Below, piece by piece: positions 1 through 9,648 of a stretch of DNA of 64,000 nt (position 1 is the stretch's first letter; each line of letters begins with the position of its first letter). Made by a program: the position numbers and the translations under genes. Location: contig JASDDO010000026.1 of assembly GCA_030015575.1 (NCBI GenBank), forward strand, positions 28,722,079 to 28,786,078, in the 5' to 3' direction. This DNA is from Agapanthus africanus (Eukaryota; Streptophyta; Magnoliopsida; Asparagales; Amaryllidaceae). Below the pieces are notes generated by a model. It made no database searches. It worked only from the letters and a program-made list of their open reading frames with translations, and had not been told where the DNA came from.

Positions 1-1435
1 ATTGCAGGCCGTTGTTCAAGGCTTTCTCGAATATATTGCGGACCTCATCCCTCCTGAATGAGTACACCTTCTTCTTTCTCTCCATTAGAGTAGGTGCCCT
101 TACTGATGCTAGTTCTTGAGGTCGATCAGTCTTTAGTTCGCCTTTTTCAGATAGTGGCACATGTCTGGGAGGAATGGGTTCCCGAAAGGCTTCGGTCTCC
201 ATTTGTATGGAATCGGCGGTCGTAGCTTGACTGTTCGCCAACACGCCTTTAGACAGTTCTATCTCTCCCGTCTTGTATTGCCTTTCGACCCAATCTTTGA
301 AGACAAAGCAGTCCTCAATGGCATGACCTATCACCCTGTGATAGGGGAAATATTCTGGGTCGTCGGTCATATTTGCTTCATGCGGTCTCTCTGATTTTGG
401 CAGCTGTAGACCGTTTCTTAGGGCGTCCCTGAATATCTTGTGGACTTTTTCCCTTTTGAAGGAATAGACTTTTTCCAGTTTTTCTTTCAGAGGTGATTCT
501 CCTCCGGTGTATGTATCGGAGGGACTGGAGGCTGATCGCGGCCGTTTTTCGTGAAGGCGCTCCGCTCTTAGGTTGAAGGGGGTGTCAGTTGGCTACCTTG
601 GGGTATCAATCCCTGGCTTATGAACCAAAACTTGATTCTGTTGTAATTGCAATCGGGCGACTTGGGTCACGAGATCTGCCGCGACGTTTGCCAATTCGTC
701 GACCTTGGACTGTACCCTGGCTAACTTCTCATCCCTGTCCTGAAGCTGCCTCTGAAGCCATCAGAATAATGCTTGTTCTGTAGCTCCGGTTATGACAACC
801 GGGTCATCTTTATTGCCTGAGCACAATTTCGCAAGAACCACGGGCTCCTCTGGCTTATCGGCCTGAGCAGGCTCTTCATCATTTAGATCGAGCCAATACT
901 GGGTAGCGTCAACCATATCATCACCATGGCTGTGAAGAAGAGGAGGGTTCGTTTCTTCATGCCCGGCCATGCAGATAGTGTGGATAACACATCCAGCCAT
1001 TCTTTCATCGCTGGCAGCTGATTTCGCAGAGCGGTCCGGGCTTTGGAAATTCATAAATTTTAACATGGTCGTTACCCTAGCCTTTTTGTTGTCTCTATAT
1101 CTGAGCCGCTTCTGCCTCAGCTTCTCGATTTTGAAGGCTTGGCGGGCATCCGTTATCCGGGAAGCCATCGTGAGTTGATTAGCGGGGAGCTTAGAGAAGA
1201 CACCCGATCGAGCGGTTGTCGGGGGTACCACTGGAGCTTGCCCGAGATGCCCCATTGCTTCGTTGACGTTGATGGCCTTGCCCCCAGCTGGAGCGATGGA
1301 GGGTCGTTTGGAAACGGATTTGTGCTTGGGCAGAGGTGCCCTTGCAACCATGACATTCGGCATTTTCCCTTTTGAGACCGGTTTGTCTGCTACCGGAGCT
1401 TGAGGAGCTGGGACGTCGTTAGCAGACATGAACAT
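1..1435 (-). pseudogene. gag: Tat-lineage gag, C-terminal part repeated, runs off window edge
   Basis: Gag polyprotein of a Ty3/gypsy Tat-lineage element (T0). One minus-strand frame is readable from the ATG at 1435 to the window edge, interrupted only by TGA at 761-763 and TAG at 593-595. The N-terminal 224 residues are Ala/Pro/Lys rich with a basic coiled stretch. After the first stop comes a Gln-rich coil, then a repeated Tat gag domain: YSFK..V..IF..AL..GLQLP, then YHRVIGHAIEDCFVFKDWVE (unit near 290-490), and a second unit beginning YSFRRDEVRNIFEKALNNGLQ at 1-60. Family knowledge: this His/Cys domain lies near the C-terminus of Tat gag and is often duplicated. I could not recognise the usual capsid core between coil and His/Cys units, so the gag may be internally deleted. 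Both stops fit CGA-to-TGA or CAG-to-TAG decay. Confidence 0.8.
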
Positions 1436-1685
1436 AATAGAGCCAAATGGTAGCGGCGGCTCCTCCCATTGTCACCCGAGACTAGCCGGGAGGACCGTCC
1501 GGGAGTCCATCTTCATCGTATAAGAGATGGGAGTCGTGCTGAGAGCTGAGATCGTCCTTGGAGACATTGTTGAAAAGTGATTGCTTGAATACCTGCATGA
1601 AAGAGCATTATTTTAGTATAAATATAGATATGTATATTGATTGAGTTCGCATGAACGTTTAACCCGAAATATGGAAGGAAAGATT
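1436..1685 (-). other. 5' leader between gag ATG and PBS of T0
   Basis: Noncoding stretch between the gag start and the putative primer-binding site of the T0 element. I see no ORF or motif of note in it. It is the untranslated leader expected downstream of a minus-strand 5' LTR. Confidence 0.5.
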
Positions 1686-1704
1686 GGTCCCACCGGGCGT
1701 GCCA
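1686..1704 (-). other. putative primer-binding site (T0)
   Basis: On the minus strand this reads TGGCACGCCCGGTGGGACC, five bases inside the LTR edge. The same block with three changes occupies the same place in T2 (62137-62155). The resemblance to the TGGCGCCCACCGTGGGGC-type PBS often seen in plant gypsy elements is from memory, and the priming tRNA is not assigned. Confidence 0.45.
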
Positions 1705-2149
1705 GAATCTGTAGGGTGTTTTTCGTCACCCCATTGAGATGGGAATACGCGCGCGCTTATCAGGCGTACTACAGATTCCCCCTGCCTAGGGTAGGCCGGG
1801 GTTTAATGATTGTGGGGATCCGAATCTCCGGCAGCCGCGGACTAAACTGCCGTTAATTACCCCTCGCCTTTGGAGCGAGGGAACCTCCGATTGACGGGTT
1901 AAACTGGTCATGCGAACTCAATGTGCCATGTGCGTATGATGTGTTTTGAAAGGGGGTTTTAGATGTATCGGGGGTCTCGCAGAGTTTTTACGGGGGTCCC
2001 GCTACCCGGATAGCGGGCTGGAGGTCAAGGGGGCTAGCAGCCCCCTTGCGGGGTGCGGAGCAGCGCCCCGGGTGTTGGGGAATGTGTGTGTACATATTTA
2101 TATATATAAAAAGAGGGGGAAATGGCATCCAAAGGATGCGTGGGGCCAG

Positions 2150-2445
2150 CGCCTCGAGCGCTGTGTGCTTAGGTGCTGTGCGCTTAGGCGCAAGCGCGCC
2201 ACGTGTCGGCACGTGGGCGCTTTGCGCTTGAGCGCTGGGCGCTTGGGCGCAAGCTCGCCACGTGTCGGCACATGGGCGCTTTGCGCTGGGCGCTGGAGCG
2301 CAAGCGCGCCACGTGTCGGCATGTGGGCGCTGGGTGCTTGAGCGCAAGAGCGCCATGTGTCGGGACGTGGACGCTTTGCGGTTGAGCGCAGGCACGCCAG
2401 GTGCTAGCACGTGGGCGCTTTGCGCTTGAGCGCAGGGCGCTGCCG
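2150..2445. repeat. GCGC / CACGTG palindromic array in T0 LTR
   Basis: About five units of roughly 48 bp. Each combines GCGC-rich arms with CCACGTGT and GCACGTGG cores, seen near 2208, 2258, 2308, 2354 and 2397. CACGTG is the plant G-box, bound by bZIP and bHLH factors in many promoters. Cores decay to CATGTG or CAGGTG in later units. The same class of array recurs in the T1 and T2 LTRs. Confidence 0.8.
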
Positions 2446-2794
2446 AGAAAAAAGGGCTTTTAGTCCCAGAAATAGGGTTTAGAGTGGAGTCAAACTCCTA
2501 AAATGTTTTGGTTGATGAAAGGGTTTTTCTTCTTCCTCCACTGTTGGCTGGATCTTGAAGATCAAGAGATGTGAGATCTAAAAATCTCTTCTTTTTGAGA
2601 TCTAATTGTAGATCCAAGTTCCCCTTTGTGGGTTTTGTGGTGAAAAACTATTTAGCTTTGGAAAAGGAAGAGTAAAACTCTTGATTTAATTCAAAAGAAA
2701 GAAGTAGGTTTGAAGCCTTCAGAAAAGGGAAAGATGTACAAACCCTAGGTTTTTGAGAGAATGAAAAAGTTATTTTTTTATTCATCATCATGTT

Positions 2795-2806
2795 GCCTTT
2801 TATAGG
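2795..2806 (-). promoter_or_regulatory. candidate TATA box, minus strand (T0 LTR)
   Basis: The minus strand reads CCTATAAAAGG, a near-consensus plant TATA box pointing toward gag. An alternative is the AT run TATATATAAA at 2100-2110, which is close to palindromic and could serve either strand; its position relative to the GCGC array matches the minus-strand TATA of the T1 LTR better. Confidence 0.4.
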
Positions 2807-3129
2807 CTTACATATTTGCATATAGCCCCTTGGGCTTTACAAAATGGCATTTGCCTATCCCATGGCTCATGTGTCATTTCTTTTTGCACATAAACCACGG
2901 GCTTACAAAAATTTGGCTTTATGCTCATTTTTTTCACATTCATGCATAAAAAATTACATAAAAATTATTTATTACATGATTTCATTTTAGCATGGGGGAA
3001 GGCCGACCGCTTCATATTCGGACTCGACCTGGGCATGGACCCACTTGATCTGGGCTTGGGCCCACTTGGCTTGGGGTTGACCATGAATTTGACTTGGTCA
3101 ACTGGGGTGCAATTTTTGACTTCAACACA

Positions 3130-3549
3130 TATTTATAGATCTTTCAAAATTCTTTTAGTTTTCGCTGAAAGAAGTACTTCCCATGGAGCTTCTTCCATAA
3201 GTGAGCACGATGCCCCCTGTGTGTCTACCTTGCTCAAAACGTGCTTTTGGGGCAGATCTACCCTCCGGCTATTAGATAAGGCGAACTTCCCCTGTTGGTA
3301 CTGGTCCTCGACCTAATTTCTGAAGATGTAGCAATTTTCAATTGGGTGGCTCACTATCTTATGATAGGAGTAGCAGTTGAGGTTATTGACGTCGCCGGGT
3401 TGTGCGGGTCGCCATAGGTCTGGCATTGGGATGAGATTATTTCACATCGCCAGCTCGAACAATATCCTCATTTTATTGCGAGGAAACGAGTATGCACATC
3501 CCAGCCTTTCTTCTTAGGACGGGCATATATGAGGCTCGTTTTGGTGAGC
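3130..3549 (-). pseudogene. gag: Tat gag His/Cys-domain scrap
   Basis: Minus-strand remnant of the Tat gag C-terminal unit. It reads YSFPRNKMRILFELAM, stop, then CYSYHKIVSHPIENCYIFRN, stop, VEDQYQQGKFALSNS. It aligns with the T1 gag unit (YSFSQDKTRKLFNLVM ... CFYHLAIGHPLEDCFTFKD ... VEDQYQQGRFALSDN). It lies outside the T0 LTR and before the Tekay A LTR, so it is probably flanking sequence of an older Tat copy into which the neighbours inserted. Confidence 0.75.
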
Positions 3550-4404
3550 AACTGTGTCACAAGTCGCTTCCCAGTAGACGGAAACGGTGACATGGCAAGT
3601 CCGCGGTATATTTATCCAGAGAAGTTCATTCCCTATTTAAATATACTAAGCGTATTGAAACATGAATACACAATGCAAGAATAAATTGAGACTGTAAAAT
3701 TTTTCAACAAACATTTTTATTTACATTCAATTTCAAATATGTACAAGTACATGAGTTTATGTTGGAAAGTAAATACAATAAGGAAAATGTCTAAACAAGT
3801 GGCAGACATAAACTGAAGAAAAATGAAGCTGATCCAGCCCTGAGTAGCTATCTGATCGTATTCCTCCTCTGTGGCTTCAACTTCTTCCGTCTCGACAGTA
3901 TCTGATGAACATTCCAAGAGAAGAAAATTAGGTGGAATTCCCGTCAGCGAACTAGCGCTCGGTAAGTCCCAAAGATAGGTAAGAGTAAAGAAAATGACAA
4001 GTGTAGAATATATATATATATAACAGATAAGAGTATATGATCATGGGTAACTATATACTATAGGTCTCTAGATGGTCGCTATGTTAACGTTAAGTTCCAA
4101 GTGTGAATGTCAACGTAGCCGTAAAAGTATTCACGAGCTCAAGAGTGGGGCCCCAGGAGCAAGGAAACACGGGCCCATTACATGTGTTAGCATCGTGGCT
4201 TTAGGCTGTGGATGAGTCAACCCGACTGATATTCGAGTAAAACAAAAAAAAATATTAATACGGGACTCCTGAAGCTCCATTGAATTTACATAAGAAACTA
4301 TCCCAAGCACCCCGATTATAATATATTATAACTGGTTAATATACTTAATTAGTTTGATTGATTGATTGACATGTCTTAATCGAAATCATAGATTGCAAAA
4401 GATG

Positions 4405-4580
4405 TAATTGTATTCGAGTGTGTCGAGTAATATGCGAGTCATGACAATTGCAATCTTGGTTCGAGTCAAGTTGGTTCGAGTAGATTGATTCGAGTACATA
4501 TTCGAGTTTAAATTCGAGTTTGGTTAGTGTTCAAGTTTTTATTCGAGTTCTAGTTCAAATTTATATTAGAGTTTGGATTT
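4405..4580. repeat. TTCGAGT minisatellite in Tekay A LTR
   Basis: At least eight irregularly spaced copies of TTCGAGT or close variants (CGAGT, TTCAAGT) between about 4410 and 4580. No function is evident. Confidence 0.6.
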
Positions 4581-5663
4581 GTGTTCGTGACTTTTCATTT
4601 GAATTGATGTAAATTGTTAAAATCTTATGTTCGGGAGAAATCGGCAACTGCTGCACATGGACGGCAGGATTTGTGTCTTTTTCCAAGACAATTACCTTTG
4701 ATAACTCCATTAAGTTGTCTAACCTGAATAGGCAAGCACTCAATTTCTCCGGCTCCCTGATGCTCAAGAGAATTGATCCCATTTAAACCTATATTAATCT
4801 AGAGTCTTTAGTATTGTTTGCATATCTTGAGGGGGTTTTATGAAAAATACTTTAATATAGTTTAAAAATAAACCTCGAAGGTGATTTATAATATTTAGGC
4901 TTTTTATGAACATGTATTTTAATTTTTGTAGTGTTTTGGTGATAAAACCAAGCTTTCTGAAAGTTTATGGTATTTATATGAAAACTACTACTTTTGGAAA
5001 CTTGGTGGTATTTTATTTACAATTTTAATCTTTCTTTTAAAAATATATTTATTTAATTATTTTTTATTGAAAATACGGATTTATGATTTTTATATAATTT
5101 TTTAAAATTTAGTTTTTATTTAGAAAAGTCGTATTTTGTAAAACCGTATTTTTATTCCTTTCGAGACCGAATACTCCGTGAGAAGTTCTGCATCTCTCTC
5201 TACTGTCCCAAGGATGTGCGATAATTTGCACCATCCATTAGCGGGTCCCCTAACGAGGGTTGTAGAGGCGTAATTGCCAAGAATTTCGAAATACCGATTT
5301 ATAGTGAAGAATTAGGGTTTAAGAATTAAAATTTTGGATTAAAATGTGTTAAATGGTGAATTGAAGAGTCTCTATTTAACTGCAGGAAAATCAAACAGTG
5401 CAGGAGAGTTAAGGAGAGTCAAAGGGGGGGTGCAAAGCATGGAGGCAATTGGCTTCATCCCAACCGTCGACGGCGGCCCAATCAAGGAAACGGGCGGTCT
5501 GAACTTGTTGGCTTGCCTCGAGATTCGTGCCACATATGTATATTTGTGTTTACTCCTTTTTGCACATGTTTGATTTTTCTGAAACTTTTCATTTCTCCGT
5601 ATATAGCACGTACAACTCTTGGGCTTCCAAAAATTTAAAAAAAATCTAAAATTAATTAGGTTT

Positions 5664-5725
5664 AATGGGATTCGAACGCACAGGCTATGTCACAGCAGTG
5701 TAGAGGCTTTACCAGTGAGCTACAA
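5664..5725 (-). other. tRNA-like block with Pol III box A and box B
   Basis: On the minus strand TAGCTCACTGGTAAAGC (5722 down to 5706) fits a tRNA box A, and GTTCGAATCCC (5677 down to 5667) fits box B, about 28 bases apart. It begins roughly 115 bases into the LTR. It is too short and too unpaired at the ends to be called a tRNA gene. A degenerate equivalent is at the same LTR position in Tekay B. Confidence 0.6.
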
Positions 5726-5838
5726 TTTGCTTCTTATTTTTATTTAACGAAAATAATTTTTAACTCTTACAGAAACTGTAATACCCTTCTCTGTACAATA
5801 ACAAGAAATTTCTGTACAATGATTTCAGAGTCGTTACA

Positions 5839-5851
5839 TTCTACCCTCCTT
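5839..5851 (-). other. polypurine tract of Tekay A
   Basis: The minus strand reads AAGGAGGGTAGAA directly before the LTR start TGTAACG, the expected plus-strand DNA primer. Confidence 0.75.
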
Positions 5852-5879
5852 ATAAAAATTTCGTCCTCGAAAATTACAA

Positions 5880-7225
5880 TTATATAGGGACTAATTTTCA
5901 AAAGGGTAAGGGTATCGTGTACGCATATCTTCTTCTCTTTTCCAAGTTGATTCTCCTGGCGAATCCTTTCTCCACATCACTCGGACAAAATTTACTTCCT
6001 CATTCCGTAATATTTTCACCTTTCGGTCCAGGATCTTAACTGGTTGTTGCTCGCAGGTTAGGTCAGTTTATACTGTGAGCTCTGAGTGATCAAGTATGTG
6101 GTTAGGGTCGCTCATATATTTTCGTAGTTAGGATATATGGAACACATTGTGCACTCCTTCCAATGAGGATGGTAGTGCTAAACGGTATGCCACTTCTCCA
6201 GCTCGTTTGAGTATGTCGAATGGTCCTATGTATCTTGGACTTAACTCACCCCTCTTGCCAAAACGTATCAATCCTCTATTTGGGAAGATCTTCAAGAATA
6301 CATGTTCTCCGGGTTAAAACTCAAAGTGTCGACGCTTTGCATCTGCCCAATGTTTCTGTCGGTCTTGGGCTAATCGCATCCTTTCTCCGATCGTGTGAAC
6401 TACGTCCACAGTTGCCACGATCATCTATGGTCCAAGGAGTTCACGATCTCCAACATCGTCCTAACTCAGCGGGGAATGACACTCGTCCGTAGAGTGCTGC
6501 AAAAGGTGTCATCCTAATGGTTTCCTGATAGCTGTTGTTGTATGAAAACACCACAAGGTATAGGTGATCTTGCCACGATCCTCCGAAGTCTAGCATACAA
6601 GCTCTTAGCATATCTTTCAGGATCTGAATTGTCCGCTTGGACTGTCCATCTGTTTGTAGTTGATACACCGTGCTGAAATTCAGACTCGTTCACAGGCTAG
6701 CTTGCAGACTCTGCTAAAACTGTGATTGGAATCTTGTATCACGGTCAAACACGATGCAAACTGGTACTCCATGTAATCTCACGATCTCCTGCATAAGTTT
6801 ATGGGTATCAAATATGGTACATCTTGAAGGTTTAAATCTTACTATAGATTTATACTCACCTCCATGTACTTCTTTGCTAATGTCTCGGTTGACTGGCCAA
6901 CTCTGAATGGAATAAAGTGAGCCGACTTGTTAAGTCGATCCATAATAACCCAAATTGCATAGTTACCTTTCGTGCTGCGAGGAAGATCGGTCACGAAGTC
7001 TATGGTAATGTGCTGCAATTTCCATTCTGCGATTGGTAACAACTGAAGTAGACCTGCAGTTCTGTGATCTTCAGCCTTCACTTGCAGACACACTAAACAC
7101 TCAGCTACGCTCCTTACTACTTCGCGCTTCATTCCATGCCACCAGTAGTGTTGTCGTAGATCCTTGTACATCTTCGTGCCACTGAGGTGTACCGAATACG
7201 GAGAGTTGTGAGCTTCTTTCATCAA
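5880..7225 (-). pseudogene. pol: integrase and chromodomain, Tekay A
   Basis: Minus-strand integrase. From the N-terminal side: HHCC zinc finger (EAHNSPYSVHLSG ... CLVCLQVK; 7225-7080), first catalytic Asp in TIDFVTDLP (near 7000), then a 71-bp intron-like insertion at 6789-6859, then VFDRDTRF and TDGQSKRTIQILKDML near 6650. The third catalytic residue of the DDE triad, Glu in the family motif GQSERTI, is Lys here. Several stops follow. The C-terminal part (GELSPRYIGPFDILKRAG) and a chromodomain-like tail (NFVRVMWRKDSPGESTWKRE) are readable at about 6290-5895. Chromodomains of this group are thought to guide insertion into heterochromatin. The gene is dead. Confidence 0.85.
6789..6859 (-). 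other. 71-bp intron-like insertion in integrase
   Basis: On the minus strand the insertion begins GTGAGTATAAATC and ends AAACTTATGCAG, is AT-rich, and contains in-frame stops. Removing it joins TAC ATG GAG to GAG ATC GTG, giving YMEEIVRLHG against YMQEIVRLHG in the uninterrupted Tekay B copy. Ends, length and frame all fit a minimal plant GT-AG intron, although a chance filler insertion is possible. Confidence 0.6.
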
Positions 7226-7375
7226 CTCTTCTCAAATAGGTCCGACTGGTACGCATAAACGACTTCCACATCGCAAGGATTCATCTTCATGGATTATGAA
7301 GTCGGTTCGAAGTCCACTTTCTACTTGTTCTCGGATATTTTATAGCTTGTCACCATTTGCTTGAGCTGCCTTGAT

Positions 7376-8690
7376 CTAATTTACAAGAGTGGACATAACT
7401 TGTAAGTTCATCAAAGATGAAGCGTTACCTGGCATAACTACTTCAATCTCCAATCTATGCAGTTCTTGTTGTAGTCTCCACTGAGCGGTGAGTTTCATTT
7501 CTAATGGCTGGCGACTAAGTGCATTAGGAACTACGTTCACCTTCCCAGGATGATACTGTAGCTTGATGTCGAAGTCCGCCATGAGTTCTAGCCATCTTCT
7601 CTACCGCATGTTGAGTTCCTTCCGAATAAATACATACTTCAGAATTTTATGGTCAGTGTATATATCTACTCGTTCTCCCAACAGATAGTGGCGCCAAATC
7701 TTGAGTGCGAAGATGACAGCTGCCAATTCTAGATCATGTGTTGGATAGTTGCGTTCATGTACCTTTAACTGTCTTGATGCAAAAAGCCACAACTTTTCCA
7801 TGCTGGTGTAGAACACATCCTAATCATTTACCGAACGCATCACAATGCACAACGAATCCGCCAGATTGATTCGGTATTACAAGAATATGTGCATAGGTTA
7901 ACCTCGACTTGAGTTCTACAAATCCTTTTCACATGCTTCTGACCATACGAATGCTTCGTCTTTGCGTGTGAGCTTGGTCAGGGATGCTGCAATCTTTAAG
8001 AATTCTTCGATGAATCTTCGGTAGTATCCTGCTAAGCCTAAGAAAATTCGTATATTTTTCACCGTCTTTGGTGTCGGCCACTCGCTGACAGCTGACACGT
8101 TAGCTGGATCCACAGAGATTCCTTCGCCTGAAACAATATGTTCAAGAAATTCGACTTGATCTAGCTAAAATTCACACTTGTTATACTTGGCGTAGAGCTG
8201 ATGTTATCGCAATGTGTCCAGGATAATCCGTAAGTGATCGGTGTGCTCTTTCCGATTCTTTGAATACACCTGGATGTGGTCGATGAAGATGACAACAAAC
8301 TTGTCTAGGTACTCTCGGAAAACTTGGTTCATCAGGTTCATAAAGATGGCAGGTGTATTGGTCACTCTAAATGGAATTACAAGATATTCATAATGACCAT
8401 AACGAGTCCTAAACGTCATCTTCGGAATGTCGGACTCTTTGACCTTCACATGATGGTAACCCGAACGAAGATCTAGCTTTGAAAAAACACAAGACCCACT
8501 TAATTGATCGAAAAGGTCACCAATGCGTGGTAGTAGATACTTGTTCTTAATTTTCACTTCGTTCATAGCTTGATAATCCTCACACATCCTGTAGGAATCT
8601 TCCTTCTTCTTCACCAGTAGCACCGGAGATCCCCAGCTCGAAGTACTAGGACGAATCCAACCTTTCTTCAGAAATTCTTCCAACTAAATG
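7376..8690 (-). pseudogene. pol: reverse transcriptase and RNase H, Tekay A
   Basis: Minus-strand RT (8683 to about 7916) and RNase H (7816-7376). RT begins [20 protein letters not shown], includes [13 protein letters not shown] with a catalytic Asp, and [14 protein letters not shown] in place of the family FIDD box: the second catalytic Asp is His. RNase H keeps [17 protein letters not shown] (Glu) and IYTDHK (Asp), followed by YHPGKVNVVPNALSR. Frameshifts and stops break the frame several times, for example between the RT thumb ([11 protein letters not shown], 8113-7916) and RNase H. It is clearly homologous to the better-preserved pol of Tekay B. Confidence 0.88.
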
Positions 8691-8833
8691 CGGGTCTCCT
8701 TCGATCCATCCAAACTTAATCGGTACGGGGCTTTTATTACTAGTTATGCGCCAGGTTGTAAATCGATGCTGAATTCAAGAGCTCGATCACGAGGCAAACC
8801 TGATATATCTTCCGGAAATACATCTTCGAACTC

Positions 8834-9648
8834 TCAAACTATCTCTGGCTTCGATTCTTCCGCTTGCAATGCTGCAACCTCTTCCTTCTTTGGCTTTGTT
8901 CGGTAGATGCTAGGCTCCAAGATTCGGTCTCCACTCTTGAAATAGAACAATGGATGATCTGGTATTCCGAACACTACCCTCCTTTGGCGACAGTCGATGG
9001 TAGCGAAGAAAGTTCCCAGCCAGTCTATTCCCAAGACTACGTCGAAGTTTGGTATGTCCAGCACCTTGAAGTCCGCATAAAATTCTTGACGGGAGACGAC
9101 CGTTGGACACCAATCGTATCCCAAATTTGCTTTTAGAATGTCGTTCCCTGAACTAGCGTTCCAGCTGGATACGAGCGGTTTAACTGGGATCGCATAAGTC
9201 GGGACGCAACGTTGCGACATAAATCAATGTGATGCCCCAGTGTCGAAGAGCGCGAGTGCAGGTAGGGAGGCTACTAAGATTGTGCCTAAGTCGCGTAGAA
9301 TAGGTTTAGGTATAACAAATATAAGACGGCTATGAATTGAAAGGACTTGAAAGAGAATACGGAAGAGATTTACCAGCGATTGACCCGTAGCTTCGGCCTC
9401 TTCGACTGACATGGTGAATGCTTGGTTTCACAGCACTTTCCTCTGTGCCTGGTTAAACACTCGGCGTTAGGGTTGAGTGGTCAGGGTACGGGGAGCTGGA
9501 GCTGGTAGAGCAAGCCGGGTAGGTGGAGCTTGGATCGCCAGTCTAGCTGGAGAGTTGCTGGGTCCTCGGTTCAATGTCATGAGTAGAAGACCCACAGATC
9601 AGGCAAAAGTTGCTCGCCCTGCGACAGTTCTTCATAAGATGCCATGTA
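8834..9648 (-). pseudogene. gag zinc knuckle and aspartic protease, Tekay A
   Basis: From the Athila junction at about 9648 the minus strand reads [20 protein letters not shown], the end of one zinc knuckle and the start of a second, as at the end of Tekay B gag. After several stops comes the protease leader MSVEEAEATGQS and LALFDTGASH with an intact DTG triad (9240-9220). A stop at 9224-9226 replaces the codon after the His. The rest of protease (VLDIPNFDVVLGIDWLGTF, IDCRQRRVVF) continues to 8834. Most of gag is missing because of the junction. Confidence 0.8.

Larger units (their letters stand above)
1710..3129 (-). repeat. 5' LTR of Tat element T0
   Basis: The left edge (TG on plus, CA on minus) is set by the PBS block. 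The right edge is less sure and is placed at CAACACA near 3129, which would give a TGT...ACA LTR. Order of parts from left to right: U5-like sequence matching the T1/T2 LTR near 1750-1860, an AT-rich TATA-like run at 2092-2112, a GCGC/CACGTG array, then short inverted repeats (for example arms around 2570-2620 and GAGTAAAACTC near 2670). This order is the same as in the longer T1/T2 LTR, so T0 is a shorter relative of that family. Only one LTR copy is in the window, so the edges could not be tested by LTR-LTR comparison. Confidence 0.55.
3555..5838 (-). repeat. 3' LTR of Tekay copy A
   Basis: On the minus strand the LTR starts TGTAACGACTCTG directly after a polypurine tract and ends GGGAAGCGACTTGTGACA, parallel to the ends of the Tekay B LTR (TGTAACACC ... 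GTGACA). Length is about 2.28 kb. It contains a tRNA-like block near its start, a TTCGAGT minisatellite and AT-rich stretches around 5000-5160. The base string just left of it is AACTG (3550-3554); the matching right-hand target copy is lost by truncation. Confidence 0.75.
3555..9648 (-). mobile_element. Tekay/Del chromovirus copy A, truncated
   Basis: Minus-strand Ty3/gypsy chromovirus with its 3' LTR (3555-5838), polypurine tract, chromodomain/integrase, RNase H, RT, protease and the last zinc knuckle of gag. The 5' LTR and most of gag are missing because the element is joined to an Athila integrase at about 9648. Order of domains (PR-RT-RH-INT-chromodomain) and similarity to element B at 46483-56988 place it in the Tekay/Del lineage, but its LTR is a different subfamily. 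Confidence 0.85.

Noticed and set aside
1946-2410. Cys/Arg/Ala-rich frames on both strands in the GCGC array
   Set aside because: GC-rich tandem repeats leave many frames open; no recognisable protein.
5664-5725. A functional tRNA gene
   Set aside because: Boxes A and B are good, but acceptor-stem pairing and full cloverleaf length are missing and it lies inside an LTR.
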